64,000 bases of DNA from Neorhizobium galegae (GCF_017877135.1 NZ_JAGIPH010000002.1:124001-188000); one strand, 5' to 3'. Shown: positions 1 to 9,660, counted from the stretch's first letter. The notes: generated by a model not told the origin, from the sequence alone. A program made the numbers and translations.

Positions 1-701
1 TCCGCCTGCCGGAAAGTTTTACCCCCGCACTCGAGGCGGTCCTGATCAACAGCTCCGGCGGGCTGACCGGCGGCGACCGGCTGTCCTGGTCGCTGAAAGC
101 CGGTCCCGGCACGGATGTGACCGTCACCACCCAGGCGAATGAAAAGATCTACAAGGCGTCTGCCGATACGGCCCTTCTGTCGAGCCGTATCGAGGCGGGC
201 GAGGGCGCCCGCGTCGCCTGGCTGCCGCAGGAAAGCATCCTTTTCGATCGCGCCTCGCTGACCCGTCAGCTGGAGGTGGATCTGGCGCATGATGCGGAGT
301 TTCTCGCCGTCGAAGCCATCATTCTCGGCCGCACCGCCATGGGCGAAAGCGCCGACCACGGACTGTTTCGCGATCGCTGGCGCATTCGCCGCGAAGGCCG
401 CCTGATCCATGCCGAAGACGTGCGCCTGGCCGGCGAAATTTCTGCTCTCGGGCAAAGGTCCGCCGTTCTCTCCGGCCGCGTCGCCTTTGCCACGGTGTTC
501 TATGCCGGCCCTCGTGCCGAGGCGTTCCTGCCGCGCCTGCGCGCGCTTTTGGCGGATGGCTATTCCGGTGCAAGCCATTGGCAGGACAAGCTTGTGGTGC
601 GCATTGCAGCCGGCGATGGCTTTGCCTTGAGAAAAATTCTGGTTCCCGTCATTTCGCTCTTGCGAAACGGCGCGCCAGTGCCGAAAGTCTGGAACATCTG
701 A
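1..701 (+). CDS. ureD: Urease accessory protein UreD (5' end missing)
   Basis: UreD (UreH) is the scaffold that, with UreF and UreG, delivers nickel to apo-urease in the cytosol. The frame is open from base 3, before any start codon, so the N-terminus lies outside the window. The visible part begins in the conserved core, with the family motif [12 protein letters not shown] followed by [10 protein letters not shown], and ends with a typical C-terminus. Roughly 230 residues are visible of a usual 270-280. It is 19 bp upstream of ureA on the same strand and heads the operon, so the operon promoter is also outside the window. Confidence 0.95.
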   Translation, partial: RLPESFTPALEAVLINSSGGLTGGDRLSWSLKAGPGTDVTVTTQANEKIYKASADTALLSSRIEAGEGARVAWLPQESILFDRASLTRQLEVDLAHDAEFLAVEAIILGRTAMGESADHGLFRDRWRIRREGRLIHAEDVRLAGEISALGQRSAVLSGRVAFATVFYAGPRAEAFLPRLRALLADGYSGASHWQDKLVVRIAAGDGFALRKILVPVISLLRNGAPVPKVWNI

Positions 702-720
702 GCATAAATTCGGGGAACCC

Positions 721-1023
721 ATGAACCTCAGTCCAAGAGAAAAAGACAAGCTCCTGATTTCGATGGCAGCCATGGTTGCGCGTCGCAGGCTGGAGCGCGG
801 CGTAAAGCTGAACCATCCGGAAGCCATCGCCCTGATTACCGATTTCGTCGTGGAAGGCGCGCGCGACGGCCGCGCCGTGGCAGACCTCATGGAAGCGGGC
901 GCCCATGTCATCACCCGCGACCAGGTGATGGAGGGAATTGCCGAGATGATCCACGACATCCAGGTGGAAGCGACCTTCCCGGACGGCACCAAGCTGGTGA
1001 CTGTCCACGAACCGATCCGGTAA
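721..1023 (+). CDS. ureA: Urease gamma subunit UreA
   Basis: Smallest structural subunit of nickel urease (urea + water to ammonia + carbamate). Its 100 residues match the usual length. The family opening [12 protein letters not shown] is present, followed by the [14 protein letters not shown] stretch and the C-terminal [14 protein letters not shown] motif. The ATG follows a GGGGAAC Shine-Dalgarno-like stretch. It lies between ureD and a DUF1272 gene in an uninterrupted operon, with ureB about 300 bp further on, so gamma and beta are separate polypeptides as in most bacteria. Confidence 0.98.
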   Translation: MNLSPREKDKLLISMAAMVARRRLERGVKLNHPEAIALITDFVVEGARDGRAVADLMEAGAHVITRDQVMEGIAEMIHDIQVEATFPDGTKLVTVHEPIR

Positions 1024-1028
1024 ACGCC

Positions 1029-1283
1029 ATGCTGGAGCTGCGCCCCAACTGCGAATGCTGCGACCGCGATCTGCCTGCGGACAGTCTGGACGCCATGATG
1101 TGCAGCTTCGAATGCACCTATTGCGCCGATTGCGCCACCAACACGCTTTCCGGCGTCTGCCCCAATTGCGGGGGCGAACTGGTGCGCCGGCCGGTGCGCC
1201 CGGCGGCCAAGCTCATCAACAATCCGGCCTCCACGAAACGCGTGCTGAAGGCTGAAGGTTGTTTGCCGACACATGCTGCATGA
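1029..1283 (+). CDS. DUF1272 small cysteine-rich protein
   Basis: An 84-residue protein starting 5 bp after ureA. The first 60 residues form a compact cysteine-rich module with CxxC pairs: CECC, CSFECTYCADC and CPNC. It is followed by a basic tail. This matches the DUF1272 family of presumed zinc-ribbon proteins. Its position inside the urease operon between ureA and ureB recurs in rhizobia as I recall, but no biochemical role in urease assembly is established. Metal binding is inferred only from the cysteines. Confidence 0.8.
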   Translation: MLELRPNCECCDRDLPADSLDAMMCSFECTYCADCATNTLSGVCPNCGGELVRRPVRPAAKLINNPASTKRVLKAEGCLPTHAA

Positions 1284-1322
1284 GACGGCCACCCACAGGG
1301 GCCGCACAGAGGAAGAGCAAAG

Positions 1323-1628
1323 ATGATACCGGGTGAAATCATTGCCGCAGAGGGCGAGATCGAGCTGAATGCCGGCCAGCCGACGGTAACGCTGGACGTA
1401 TCCAACACCGGCGACCGGCCGGTGCAGGTGGGCAGCCACTACCATTTCTTCGAAACCAATGCCGGCCTGTCCTTCGAACGCGACAAGGCACGCGGCATGC
1501 GGCTCGATATTCCCGCCGGCACCGCCGTGCGCTTCGAGCCCGGCCAGACGCGCGAGGTCACCCTCATTCCGCTCTCCGGCAAGCGCGAGGTCTATGGTTT
1601 CCGCCAGAAGGTGATGGGCGCGCTGTGA
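1323..1628 (+). CDS. ureB: Urease beta subunit UreB
   Basis: Structural beta subunit of urease, 101 residues as expected. It starts MIPGEI and contains the conserved [16 protein letters not shown] segment, [19 protein letters not shown] and the terminal [10 protein letters not shown] motif. A good ribosome site (AGAGGAAGAGC) precedes the ATG. The stop codon overlaps the start of the next gene (TGATG), indicating translational coupling. Together with UreA and UreC it builds the (alpha-beta-gamma) urease core. Confidence 0.97.
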   Translation: MIPGEIIAAEGEIELNAGQPTVTLDVSNTGDRPVQVGSHYHFFETNAGLSFERDKARGMRLDIPAGTAVRFEPGQTREVTLIPLSGKREVYGFRQKVMGAL

Positions 1629-2062
1629 TGCAGGCCGTGCCCCGCCTTCTCCTGTCGTTCCGGCTCGGCCTTGGTGGCGTCCTTTTGGCCGGTGCTGTGC
1701 AGGCGCAAGAGGCGCCGAAGGTGGATTGCGACAAGGCGGAGACGCAGGCGGATATGAACATCTGCGCGGGGCGCGATTTTACGGCCGCCGATGCCGATCT
1801 CAATGCCCAGTGGAAGATCACCCGCCAGGTGATGGTCGATTGGGACAAGGCGCTCCCTGCCGATCAGCGCGGCGCCGAAAAAGCGCTTCTGAAAGGCCAG
1901 CGGGCCTGGCTCGACTATCGCGACGGCCAGTGCGAATCGGAAGCCTTCGCGGCCCGCGGCGGCACGCTCGAACCCATGCTGCTGATGTCCTGCAAGGCTG
2001 AAATCAGCAAGGTTCGCACCGAAGAATTGAAAACACTCGCCGAGACCATCGGCCAAGAATGA
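1628..2062 (+). CDS. LprI-like (DUF1311) secreted protein
   Basis: About 144 residues from the ATG that overlaps the ureB stop; a GTG one codon earlier is the alternative start. A hydrophobic N-terminus ending [10 protein letters not shown] looks like a signal peptide, so the product is probably periplasmic. The mature part carries the DUF1311/LprI pattern: [17 protein letters not shown] near the start, a [16 protein letters not shown] core and paired cysteines. LprI-type proteins include lysozyme inhibitors, but most members are uncharacterised. It sits in the operon between ureB and ureC. A direct link to urease is not shown by sequence. Confidence 0.8.
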   Translation: MQAVPRLLLSFRLGLGGVLLAGAVQAQEAPKVDCDKAETQADMNICAGRDFTAADADLNAQWKITRQVMVDWDKALPADQRGAEKALLKGQRAWLDYRDGQCESEAFAARGGTLEPMLLMSCKAEISKVRTEELKTLAETIGQE

Positions 2063-2126
2063 ACCGGCTGGATCGGCGCGAGGGGCGCCGGTTCGTCCAA
2101 GCAAGAGTTCTAAAGCGAGAAAGCCC

Positions 2127-3839
2127 ATGCCTTACAAGATGTCCCGCGCGGCCTATGCCTCGATGTTCGGCCCCACCATTGGCGACAAGGTGCGCCTTGC
2201 CGATACCGAACTGTTCATCGAGGTGGAGAAGGATTTCACCACCTATGGCGAAGAGGTGAAGTTCGGGGGCGGCAAGGTCATCCGCGATGGCATGGGCCAG
2301 AGCCAGGTAACGCGCGCCGATGGCGCCGTCGACACTGTCATCACCAATGCCGTCATCGTCGATCATTCCGGGATCATCAAGGCCGATATCGGCCTGAAGG
2401 ACGGGCGGATCGTGGCGATCGGCAAGGCCGGCAATCCCGATACACAGCCGGGCGTCAACATCATCGTCGGCCCGGGCACGGAGGCGATTGCCGCCGAAGG
2501 CAAGATCATCACCGCCGGCGGCATGGATGCGCATATCCACTTCATCTGCCCGCAGCAGATCGAGGAGGCGCTGATGTCGGGCCTCACCTGCATGCTGGGC
2601 GGCGGCACGGGCCCGGCGCATGGCACGCTTGCCACCACCTGCACGCCCGGCCCCTGGCATATCGCCCGCATGATCGAGGCAGCCGACGCCTTCCCGATGA
2701 ACCTTGCCTTTGCCGGCAAGGGCAATGCCTCGCTTCCCGGCGCGCTCGAAGAAATGGTGCTCGGTGGCGCTACCTCGCTGAAGCTGCACGAGGACTGGGG
2801 CACGACCCCCGGCGCCATCGATTGCTGCCTCTCGGTTGCCGATGAATACGACGTGCAGGTGATGATCCACACCGATACGCTGAACGAAAGCGGCTTCGTC
2901 GAAGACACGATCGGCGCCATCAAGGGCCGCACCATCCATGCCTTCCACACCGAAGGCGCCGGCGGCGGGCACGCGCCCGACATCATCAAGATCTGTGGTC
3001 AGATGAATGTCATCCCGTCCTCGACCAATCCGACGCGCCCCTATACGGTCAATACGCTCGCCGAGCATCTCGACATGCTGATGGTCTGCCATCACCTGTC
3101 GCCGTCGATCCCGGAAGACATTGCGTTTGCCGAAAGCCGTATCCGCAAGGAAACGATTGCGGCGGAAGACATTCTCCACGATATCGGTGCGTTTTCGATC
3201 ATTTCGTCCGACAGCCAGGCCATGGGCCGCGTCGGCGAAGTGGCCATCCGCACCTGGCAGACCGCCGACAAGATGAAGCGCCAGCGCGGCCGTCTGGCGC
3301 AGGAAACCGGCGACAACGACAATTTCCGCGTCAAGCGCTACATCGCCAAATACACGATCAACCCGGCGATTGCCCATGGTCTTTCCCATGAGATCGGCTC
3401 GGTGGAAGTGGGCAAGCGTGCCGATCTCGTCATGTGGAACCCGGCCTTCTTTGGCGTGAAGCCGGACATGGTTCTGCTTGGTGGCATGATTGCGGCAGCT
3501 CCGATGGGCGATCCGAACGCCTCCATCCCGACGCCGCAACCAGTGCATTACCGCCCGATGTTCGGCTCCTACGGCAAGGCCCGCACCAATTCGTCCGTCA
3601 CCTTCGTCTCCCAGGCCTCGCTTGATGCGGGTCTTGCAAACCGCCTCGGCGTTGCAAAACAACTGGTGGCGGTGAAAAACACCCGCGGCGGCATTTCCAA
3701 GAAGTCGATGATCCACAACGACCTCACGCCGCATATCGAGGTGGACCCGGAAACCTACGAAGTGCGCGCCGATGGCGAACTTCTGACCTGCGAACCGGCA
3801 ACGGTGCTGCCGATGGCGCAGCGCTATTTCCTGTTCTGA
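2127..3839 (+). CDS. ureC: Urease alpha subunit UreC
   Basis: Catalytic subunit of nickel urease, 570 residues, the usual length. All active-site residues are visible: nickel ligands H136 and H138 (DAHIHF), the lysine that is carbamylated K219 ([13 protein letters not shown]), H248 (MIHTD), H274 ([10 protein letters not shown]) and D362 ([12 protein letters not shown]). The mobile-flap Cys321-His322 lies in [13 protein letters not shown]. The ATG follows an AAAGCGAGAAAG purine stretch. Nothing suggests loss of function. The product hydrolyses urea such as that released by ureidoglycolate lyase, encoded at 50.75 kb. Confidence 0.99.
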   Translation: MPYKMSRAAYASMFGPTIGDKVRLADTELFIEVEKDFTTYGEEVKFGGGKVIRDGMGQSQVTRADGAVDTVITNAVIVDHSGIIKADIGLKDGRIVAIGKAGNPDTQPGVNIIVGPGTEAIAAEGKIITAGGMDAHIHFICPQQIEEALMSGLTCMLGGGTGPAHGTLATTCTPGPWHIARMIEAADAFPMNLAFAGKGNASLPGALEEMVLGGATSLKLHEDWGTTPGAIDCCLSVADEYDVQVMIHTDTLNESGFVEDTIGAIKGRTIHAFHTEGAGGGHAPDIIKICGQMNVIPSSTNPTRPYTVNTLAEHLDMLMVCHHLSPSIPEDIAFAESRIRKETIAAEDILHDIGAFSIISSDSQAMGRVGEVAIRTWQTADKMKRQRGRLAQETGDNDNFRVKRYIAKYTINPAIAHGLSHEIGSVEVGKRADLVMWNPAFFGVKPDMVLLGGMIAAAPMGDPNASIPTPQPVHYRPMFGSYGKARTNSSVTFVSQASLDAGLANRLGVAKQLVAVKNTRGGISKKSMIHNDLTPHIEVDPETYEVRADGELLTCEPATVLPMAQRYFLF

Positions 3840-3849
3840 GCGGGCGGCG

Positions 3850-4293
3850 ATGCCCACGCAGATCCGCAGGATGGACGTGGGCGACATCGACGAATGGGTT
3901 CGCATGCGCGCCTGTCTGTGGAGCAGCCTTGATGCTGCCGGCCACAGGGCCGAGGTGATGGCCGAGCTTGGCAAGGACCATTACCGGGCCTATCTCGCTG
4001 TTGCAGAAGATGGGCGGGTACGGGGCTTTGCCGAACTGGCCATTCGCGAATACGCCAATGGCTGTACCGCCACGCCGGTGCCTTTTCTCGAGGGCATTTG
4101 GGTTGAGCCGGACGCGCGCAGGTCCGGAACGGGTGGCGCGCTGCTGTCGCACATCTCTGCGGTGCTTCGGGAAGAGGGCTATGCGGAGCTTTGTTCGGAT
4201 GCGGAAATCGACAATATCACGTCCCATCAAGCCCATGCGGCCTGGGGATTTGCCGAAACAGAGCGGGTGGTCTATTTCCGCAAGCCGCTCTGA
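3850..4293 (+). CDS. GNAT acetyltransferase, aminoglycoside 6'-N-acetyltransferase (AAC(6')-I) type
   Basis: A 147-residue GNAT-fold protein starting 10 bp after ureC. Its pattern strongly resembles chromosomal AAC(6')-Ic/Iz-type enzymes: WVRMRACLWSS near the N-terminus, an acidic substrate segment NGCTATPVPFLEGIWV, the acetyl-CoA loop EPDARRSGTGGALL, the SDAEIDNITSHQAHAAWGFAETERVVYFRK block and a length under 150. The family acetylates the 6'-amino group of aminoglycosides using acetyl-CoA. Whether this member confers resistance or acts on another amine cannot be told from sequence. Its place within the urease cluster is unusual. Confidence 0.8.
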   Translation: MPTQIRRMDVGDIDEWVRMRACLWSSLDAAGHRAEVMAELGKDHYRAYLAVAEDGRVRGFAELAIREYANGCTATPVPFLEGIWVEPDARRSGTGGALLSHISAVLREEGYAELCSDAEIDNITSHQAHAAWGFAETERVVYFRKPL

Positions 4294-4346
4294 TTGCCGG
4301 TGCCGGCATTTGGTGTAGACTTATGGCTCACGGATCAGGTGACACC

Positions 4347-4589
4347 ATGGCTGACGATATCAACAATCATGTCCTCGAGTATCTGCGTGCCGTCCGCGCG
4401 GACATGCGCGACATGCGTGATATCCTGCGGGAGCAAGGCAGTCGTCTGACGCGTATCGAGGTTGGGCTTGCCGGTCTTCGACGGGACCAGGCGGCCGATG
4501 CATAAGGCGTGGCAGGGATGGGCCTGAAGCTGGACCGGCTGGCCGGCACGCGGCAACACATCGAATGCCGGCTTGATGTTGCCGATTGA
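4347..4589 (+). pseudogene. Small charged coiled-coil protein with an in-frame stop
   Basis: An ATG at 4347 opens a 52-residue frame (MADDINNHVLEYLRAVRAD...) that ends at TAA 4503-4505. The same frame continues without another stop to TGA 4587-4589 and reads GMGLKLDRLAGT...ECRLDVAD, which is the expected C-terminal half of this rhizobial family of small helical proteins. The paralogue at 20754-20957 has the matching order: VLEHLRAIRA, then DRVERRLDLVEV. The TAA therefore looks like a single-codon nonsense change (for example GAA or CAA to TAA). The truncated 52-residue product might still be made. Function of the family is unknown; heptad-like charge spacing suggests a coiled coil. Confidence 0.6.
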
Positions 4590-4646
4590 TCGGGCGTCAA
4601 GACCGGTCAGGCTGTCCTGCGTGAATATTCCGGCAGGGCGAACGGC

Positions 4647-5327
4647 ATGAGGTCTTTTCGCCTGCCTTTGGTGCTTGGGCTTATCCCCTTGCTGATCCTC
4701 ATCCTCGGCACGCTGGTGCCGCGTCCGTTCGTTTCTCCCGCAGTCGATCGTCAGCCGAGCCGCGAAATCCTTCTTCTGCACAATCCGATCCACACAGACA
4801 TTGCCCTGCGCCTCGATGAGGATCTCCGTTCTGAGTTTGCAGAGCTTGCGAATGCGGGCTTTGCCATCGGCCGGCCGGATGCGGTTTATCTTGTGATCGG
4901 CTGGGGCGGGCGGTCGTTTTACATCGAAACCCCCACCTGGGGCGATGTGAAGCCGATGCCGGTGTTGCGGGCGCTGACCGTTGATCGTTCAGTCATGCAT
5001 GTGGATCTGACCGCAGACATTCCGCGTAACTTGCCGCAGGTGCGCAGCCTCAGGCTGTCGGAAACCGGCTACCGGCAGATGGTGAAGGCCATCAAGGCGA
5101 GCTTTTTGCAAAAGGAGGGCAGGGTGCAGTCAGTCCCCGATGCCGCCTATGGCGACAACGACCTGTTCTTCGAGGCGAATGGCCGCTTCAACGCGCTTTT
5201 GGGCTGCAACACCTGGACCGCCGCCATGCTGCGGGAGGGCGGACTTCGCACCGGCTGGTGGACGCCTCTGCCGCAACTTCTCGACCTGTCGCTCACTCTC
5301 CACGGTTCTTCCTCGCCTCTGCCATGA
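4647..5327 (+). CDS. DUF2459 (TIGR02117-like) membrane-anchored protein
   Basis: 226 residues with one N-terminal hydrophobic anchor (about residues 7-25) and a periplasmic-side domain. Motifs LLHNPIHTDIALRL, IGWGGRSFYIETPTW and LGCNTWTAAMLREGG match the TIGR02117/DUF2459 family, often found near polyhydroxybutyrate or urease genes. The histidine in HTDI and the cysteine in GCNTW suggest a papain-like or NlpC-type fold, but no activity is known. It lies between the small broken gene and the peroxiredoxin on the same strand within the urease cluster. Confidence 0.75.
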   Translation: MRSFRLPLVLGLIPLLILILGTLVPRPFVSPAVDRQPSREILLLHNPIHTDIALRLDEDLRSEFAELANAGFAIGRPDAVYLVIGWGGRSFYIETPTWGDVKPMPVLRALTVDRSVMHVDLTADIPRNLPQVRSLRLSETGYRQMVKAIKASFLQKEGRVQSVPDAAYGDNDLFFEANGRFNALLGCNTWTAAMLREGGLRTGWWTPLPQLLDLSLTLHGSSSPLP

Positions 5328-5463
5328 GCCTGGCGCATAGCGGCCATGCGGGACTGTTGAAATCCGCCTTCCATGCTGCACTGCACGCGAATCTCCGCTA
5401 CCAGTCGGCCTTTGCCGCGGCTTGCCAGAAAGCTGCGGCCATGGTTTTGACAGGAGACACAGA

Positions 5464-6003
5464 ATGCTGATTGGCCGCAAGGTACCCGATGTGACGTTCC
5501 GCACGCGCGTGCGCGATGAAGCCGTTGGTGGCCCCAATCCCTTCCGCTGGCAGGACATGACCTCCAGCGACTATTTTGCCGGCAAGCGGGTCATCCTCTT
5601 TTCGCTGCCGGGCGCCTTCACGCCCACCTGCTCCACCTTCCAGCTGCCGGATTTCGAAAAGCTCGCCGGCGATTTCCGCGCCGAGGGCATTGATGAGATC
5701 TATTGCATCTCCGTCAACGATGCCTTCGTGATGAACGCCTGGGGCAAGACCCAGAATCTCGAAAACGTAAAGCTGATCCCCGACGGCTCCGGCGAGTTTA
5801 CCCGCAAGATGGGCATGCTGGTTGCCAAGGACAATCTCGGCTTCGGCATGCGCTCCTGGCGCTACGCCGCCATCATCAATGATGGCTTCGTCGAGCAGTG
5901 GTTCGAGGAAGAGGGTTTTTCGGACAATTGCGACAGCGACCCTTATGGCGTGTCGTCGCCGCAGAACATTCTGGAACACCTGCGCCGCAAGGAAGCCGCC
6001 TGA
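5464..6003 (+). CDS. Peroxiredoxin of the Prx5 (AhpC/TSA) group
   Basis: 179 residues from the ATG at 5464, preceded by CAGGAGA. An upstream in-frame start at 5422 lacks a comparable ribosome site. The active-site loop PGAFTPTCSTFQLP carries the peroxidatic cysteine, and a second cysteine in SDNCDSDPYG may serve as the resolving or glutathionylated residue. The Prx5-type block NDAFVMNAWGK is also present. The enzyme reduces hydrogen peroxide and organic peroxides in the cytosol using glutathione/glutaredoxin or thioredoxin. It sits between urease genes but has no evident role in urease maturation. Confidence 0.9.
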   Translation: MLIGRKVPDVTFRTRVRDEAVGGPNPFRWQDMTSSDYFAGKRVILFSLPGAFTPTCSTFQLPDFEKLAGDFRAEGIDEIYCISVNDAFVMNAWGKTQNLENVKLIPDGSGEFTRKMGMLVAKDNLGFGMRSWRYAAIINDGFVEQWFEEEGFSDNCDSDPYGVSSPQNILEHLRRKEAA

Positions 6004-6145
6004 GGTTTTTGTGGGGCGGTGCGTTTGATGCGCCGCCTCCCGTCTGCTTGCGTGACCCCGGCATCAAAGCCACGCCAAGCAAAATCCGCTTGTCATGGGC
6101 GCGCGGCTTGGCAATGATGCCGGTCCTCATCACAGGAAATCTCCC

Positions 6146-6682
6146 ATGCAGCATGTCCATTCCTATCGTCCGGCCGGTGAAGTGATCGATCCGCCCGTCG
6201 ATACCGTTACGCTCCCGCACGACCTGCGCCATCTGCGCCGCAAGCTTCTGCATCTGTCGAATGGCGATATGGTCATGCTCGACCTCAAGGAGGCTGTGCT
6301 GTTTCACGACGGCGACAGGCTGGTGCTCGACAATGGCGACACGGTGGAAGTGAAGGCGGCGGCGGAAAAGCTGTTTGAGGTGCGCGGCAAGAGCCGGCTG
6401 CACCTCATCGAACTTGCCTGGCATCTCGGCAACCGCCACCTGTCGGCGCAGATCGAGGAAGATCGCATCCTCATCCTGCGCGACCATGTCATTCGCTCCA
6501 TGCTGCAGGGGTTGGGCGCTACGGTTCTCGATGTCGAGGAAGCGTTCCAGCCGGCCCGCGGCGCCTATCATTCGCATGGCAGCCATGGGCACGATCATCA
6601 CAACCATGACCACGGGCATGACCACCACGGGCACGATCACCACGGTCATGATCATGGCGGCCACGATCACAGCCATGACTGA
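6146..6682 (+). CDS. ureE: Urease accessory nickel metallochaperone UreE
   Basis: 178 residues from the ATG at 6146, preceded by ACAGGAAAT; an upstream in-frame ATG at 6095 is less likely. The N-terminal half has the peptide-binding UreE fold. The C-terminal domain has the core motif [14 protein letters not shown] and the metal-site segment [14 protein letters not shown]. The last 35 residues form a very histidine- and aspartate-rich tail (repeats of HGHDHH and HDHG) expected to bind several nickel ions. UreE supplies nickel to the UreDFG-apourease complex. It is followed directly by ureF. Confidence 0.95.
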   Translation: MQHVHSYRPAGEVIDPPVDTVTLPHDLRHLRRKLLHLSNGDMVMLDLKEAVLFHDGDRLVLDNGDTVEVKAAAEKLFEVRGKSRLHLIELAWHLGNRHLSAQIEEDRILILRDHVIRSMLQGLGATVLDVEEAFQPARGAYHSHGSHGHDHHNHDHGHDHHGHDHHGHDHGGHDHSHD

Positions 6683-6688
6683 CGCCTG

Positions 6689-7372
6689 ATGCATGCGGCT
6701 CTGGAAACGCAGGCGCTGCTGCGGCTGATGGCTTGGCTGTCTCCGGCCTTTCCGGTGGGCGGCTTTGCCTATTCCAGCGGGCTGGAACGGGCCGTGCATG
6801 ACGGGCTGGTGACGGATGCGCCGGGGCTGCAGCTTTGGCTGGAAACGCAATTGCGCCACGGCACCGGCTGGAACGATGCCGTGCTGTTTTCGGCCGCCCA
6901 TCGCGCCGTTCAGCATCCAAATGGCGCTGGCGAGGCGCTGGCCGATCTCTCGGCGCTCGGCCTTGCGCTGGCAGGCTCCGGCGAGCGCTATCTGGAAACC
7001 CTGTCGCTGGGGCGTGCCTTTCTTGCTGCCGCCATCGCCTGGCCGCAGCCGGTGTTCGACGTGCTGCCCGCAGACTGTCCCTATCCTGTCGCCGTCGGTG
7101 CGGTCTCTGCCGCCCATGGCATCAGCTGCGTGCCGGCGCTTGCGGCTTTTCTGCATGCGGCCCTGTCGCAGGGCGTCTCGGCCGGCATCCGGCTCGGCGT
7201 TCTCGGCCAGCATGGCGGGGTTGCCATCCTTGCCGCGCTCGAGGCGCCGATGGGAGAGATGGCCGAGCGTGCCAGCACCGCCAGCCTGGACGATCTCGGC
7301 ACCGCAACCGTACAGGCCGATATTGCCTCTTTGCGCCACGAGACGCAGGCCTCACGGCTTTTTCGAACATAG
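6689..7372 (+). CDS. ureF: Urease accessory protein UreF
   Basis: 227 residues starting 6 bp after ureE. The UreF signature LLRLMAWLSPAFPVGGFAYSSGLE is near the N-terminus, LNDAVLF-like WNDAVLFSAAHRA follows, and the protein is otherwise all-alpha and leucine/alanine-rich, as in the family. UreF bridges UreD and UreG and gates GTP-dependent nickel insertion. The order ureE-ureF-ureG is the common one. The C-terminus (SLRHETQASRLFRT) matches the family end. Confidence 0.95.
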   Translation: MHAALETQALLRLMAWLSPAFPVGGFAYSSGLERAVHDGLVTDAPGLQLWLETQLRHGTGWNDAVLFSAAHRAVQHPNGAGEALADLSALGLALAGSGERYLETLSLGRAFLAAAIAWPQPVFDVLPADCPYPVAVGAVSAAHGISCVPALAAFLHAALSQGVSAGIRLGVLGQHGGVAILAALEAPMGEMAERASTASLDDLGTATVQADIASLRHETQASRLFRT

Positions 7373-7442
7373 AGTGACCATCGCCTTGCGCCGCTTCGGG
7401 TGCGCGCTATTCTGACTTTTGGGAAGTGAAGGGAACAAAGAG

Positions 7443-8060
<618 letters not shown>

Positions 8061-8108
8061 TATGCTCGGCGCTGCACCGCCCGCCCGGATCCTTTGAAGG
8101 AATATCGC

Positions 8109-8924
8109 ATGTCGACCATGTCCCGCCGCTTCGGCGCCTATGACGTTACCATGCTACGCGATGGCGTGGTGCAAGCGTCCACCGATCATCTTGTCCATCG
8201 GCGGGGCGAGGATGCCCTCGCGGAAGCCCGCGCGCGCATCGGCAGCTTTCCGCTCGTCGTCAACTGTTTCCTCCTCACGGGTGAGAACGGGGTGACGCTC
8301 GTCGATGCAGGCTGCGGCACTGCCTGGGGCGCTGATTTCGGAAAAGCCCGCCTTGCGCTTGCCGATCTCGGCATCGCGCCGCAGGATGTCGATCGCGTCC
8401 TCGTCACGCATCTGCACGGCGATCATGTGCCCGGCCTCTGGGACGACGAGACGCCCTATTTTCCGCGCGCGAAAATTCTCGTGCCGGAGGTTGAGCTTTC
8501 CTTCTTCACGGACGAGGCGGCGCGCCAGAGCGTGCCGGAAGCGCGCCGCAGCGGCTTCGGGCTTGCTGCTCATCTCATCAAGGCCTATGGCGCGCGGGTG
8601 CAGTCGATCCCGCACGGACCGGTTCTCGACGGGATCGAAGCGGTTGCCCTGCCGGGCCATACGCCCGGTCACACCGGCTATCGCATCGGGGCGGGCAAGG
8701 ATGGTCTGCTGATCTTTGCCGATGCCCTGCATCTGGCCGCTTACCAGCCGCAGGATCTCGATCTGTGCCTGGTCTATGATCTTGATGCCGACGCGGCGGC
8801 GAAGACACGGCTTGCACTTCTGGCTGCCGCAGCCGAGGACGGCTTTGCGGTGACGGGGTGCCATATCGATGGCTATGGCCGGGTTGAACGGGAAGGCCAC
8901 GCCTTCCGGCTCGATCTGTTCTGA
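8109..8924 (+). CDS. Metallo-beta-lactamase-fold hydrolase
   Basis: About 271 residues from the ATG at 8109 (AAGGAATATCGC upstream); an in-frame start at 8094 is the alternative. The zinc site HLHGDHVPGLW (HxHxDH) is near residue 100. The further ligands are the histidine in LPGHTPGHTGY, the aspartate in IFADALHLA and the late GCHIDGYGR histidine. This is the pattern of glyoxalase II/lactonase-like hydrolases. The substrate is not predictable. It is convergent with the downstream Crp/Fnr gene and may be the last gene of the urease transcript, 48 bp after ureG. Confidence 0.85.
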   Translation: MSTMSRRFGAYDVTMLRDGVVQASTDHLVHRRGEDALAEARARIGSFPLVVNCFLLTGENGVTLVDAGCGTAWGADFGKARLALADLGIAPQDVDRVLVTHLHGDHVPGLWDDETPYFPRAKILVPEVELSFFTDEAARQSVPEARRSGFGLAAHLIKAYGARVQSIPHGPVLDGIEAVALPGHTPGHTGYRIGAGKDGLLIFADALHLAAYQPQDLDLCLVYDLDADAAAKTRLALLAAAAEDGFAVTGCHIDGYGRVEREGHAFRLDLF

Positions 8925-8950
8925 CAGGGCTTCGTCGCGCCTGCCGGACG

Positions 8951-8970
8951 GGGGGCGGAAAAACGCCCCC
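8951..8970. terminator. Hairpin between convergent genes
   Basis: GGGGGCG - GAAAAA - CGCCCCC is a perfect 7-bp GC stem in the 49-bp gap between the hydrolase stop (8924) and the stop of the Crp/Fnr gene (8974). There is no clear T-run on either side, so intrinsic termination is likely but may be incomplete. Confidence 0.45.
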
Positions 8971-8973
8971 GCG

Positions 8974-9660
8974 TCAAATCTGCTTCAACGCTTCCACGTC
9001 ACCGATCTGGATCACCCGTCCGCGCACGGTAACGCCGGTGCGGCGCAGCGACGAGAAGGCGCGCGACAGCGCTTCCGGGGCAAGGCCGAGCATGCCGGCG
9101 AGCAGGTTCTTCTGGAAGGGCAGGCGGATGGAGGCGGTTCCGGTCGCCGTCGGGCAGCGGTTGATCAGGTAATCGGCCACACGCTGCGGGGCCGTGTGCA
9201 GGCGGTCGTTCACCACGCAATCCATGGTGGAGAGGAGGTGGCCGGAAAGGGCCGTCATGATGGCCTTTGCCACCTGCGTATCCTGTTCGGCAAGCTCGCG
9301 CACATCCCGCATGTCGAAACGGGCAAGGCTGACATTTTCGGCCGCCTGGGCGCTGAACCGGTATTTCTCGCCGCCGAAAATCAGGCATTCGGCAAACACG
9401 TCTCCGGGCGCGCAGATGCGGATATCGGCCTGCCGTCCGTCGCGGCTGACGCGGTAGAGCCTCACATAGCCGGCAAGCACGCAGTAGAAGGCAAGTGCCG
9501 GTTCGCCCTCGCGAAACACATTGGCCCGAGCCGGCATGCTGTAGACATGGGCCGAATCCAGCATCCGCGCCAGCGCATTACCCGTCAGCGAATGCAGGAA
9601 TGGCGTCTTCGTCAGAAGACCGCGTTCACGGATATTGGCTTTGTGGCTCTTGTCCAGCAT
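8974..9660 (-). CDS. Crp/Fnr-family transcription regulator without FeS cysteines
   Basis: 228 residues from the ATG at 9660, which has an AAGGGGG ribosome site; an in-frame ATG at 9678 is less well placed. The N-terminal cyclic-nucleotide-type beta barrel (PARANVFREGEPALAFYCVLAGYVRLYR, APGDVFAECLIFGG) is followed by a long dimer helix and a winged-helix DNA-binding domain (FQKNLLAGMLGLAPEALSRAFSSLRR). The N-terminal cysteine cluster of oxygen-sensing Fnr/FnrN is absent. This points to the NnrR/DNR-like or another signal-specific branch. A 14-bp FNR-type palindrome lies 78 bp upstream of its start, consistent with autoregulation or Fnr control. Confidence 0.85.
   Translation of the reverse strand: MLDKSHKANIRERGLLTKTPFLHSLTGNALARMLDSAHVYSMPARANVFREGEPALAFYCVLAGYVRLYRVSRDGRQADIRICAPGDVFAECLIFGGEKYRFSAQAAENVSLARFDMRDVRELAEQDTQVAKAIMTALSGHLLSTMDCVVNDRLHTAPQRVADYLINRCPTATGTASIRLPFQKNLLAGMLGLAPEALSRAFSSLRRTGVTVRGRVIQIGDVEALKQI

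Noticed and set aside
2004-3974. A 656-codon minus-strand frame opposite ureC
   Set aside because: Antisense to the clearly functional urease alpha gene, with shadow-type composition.
5324-5470. 48-codon frame between DUF2459 and the peroxiredoxin
   Set aside because: No family resemblance, overlaps both neighbours and lacks a ribosome site.
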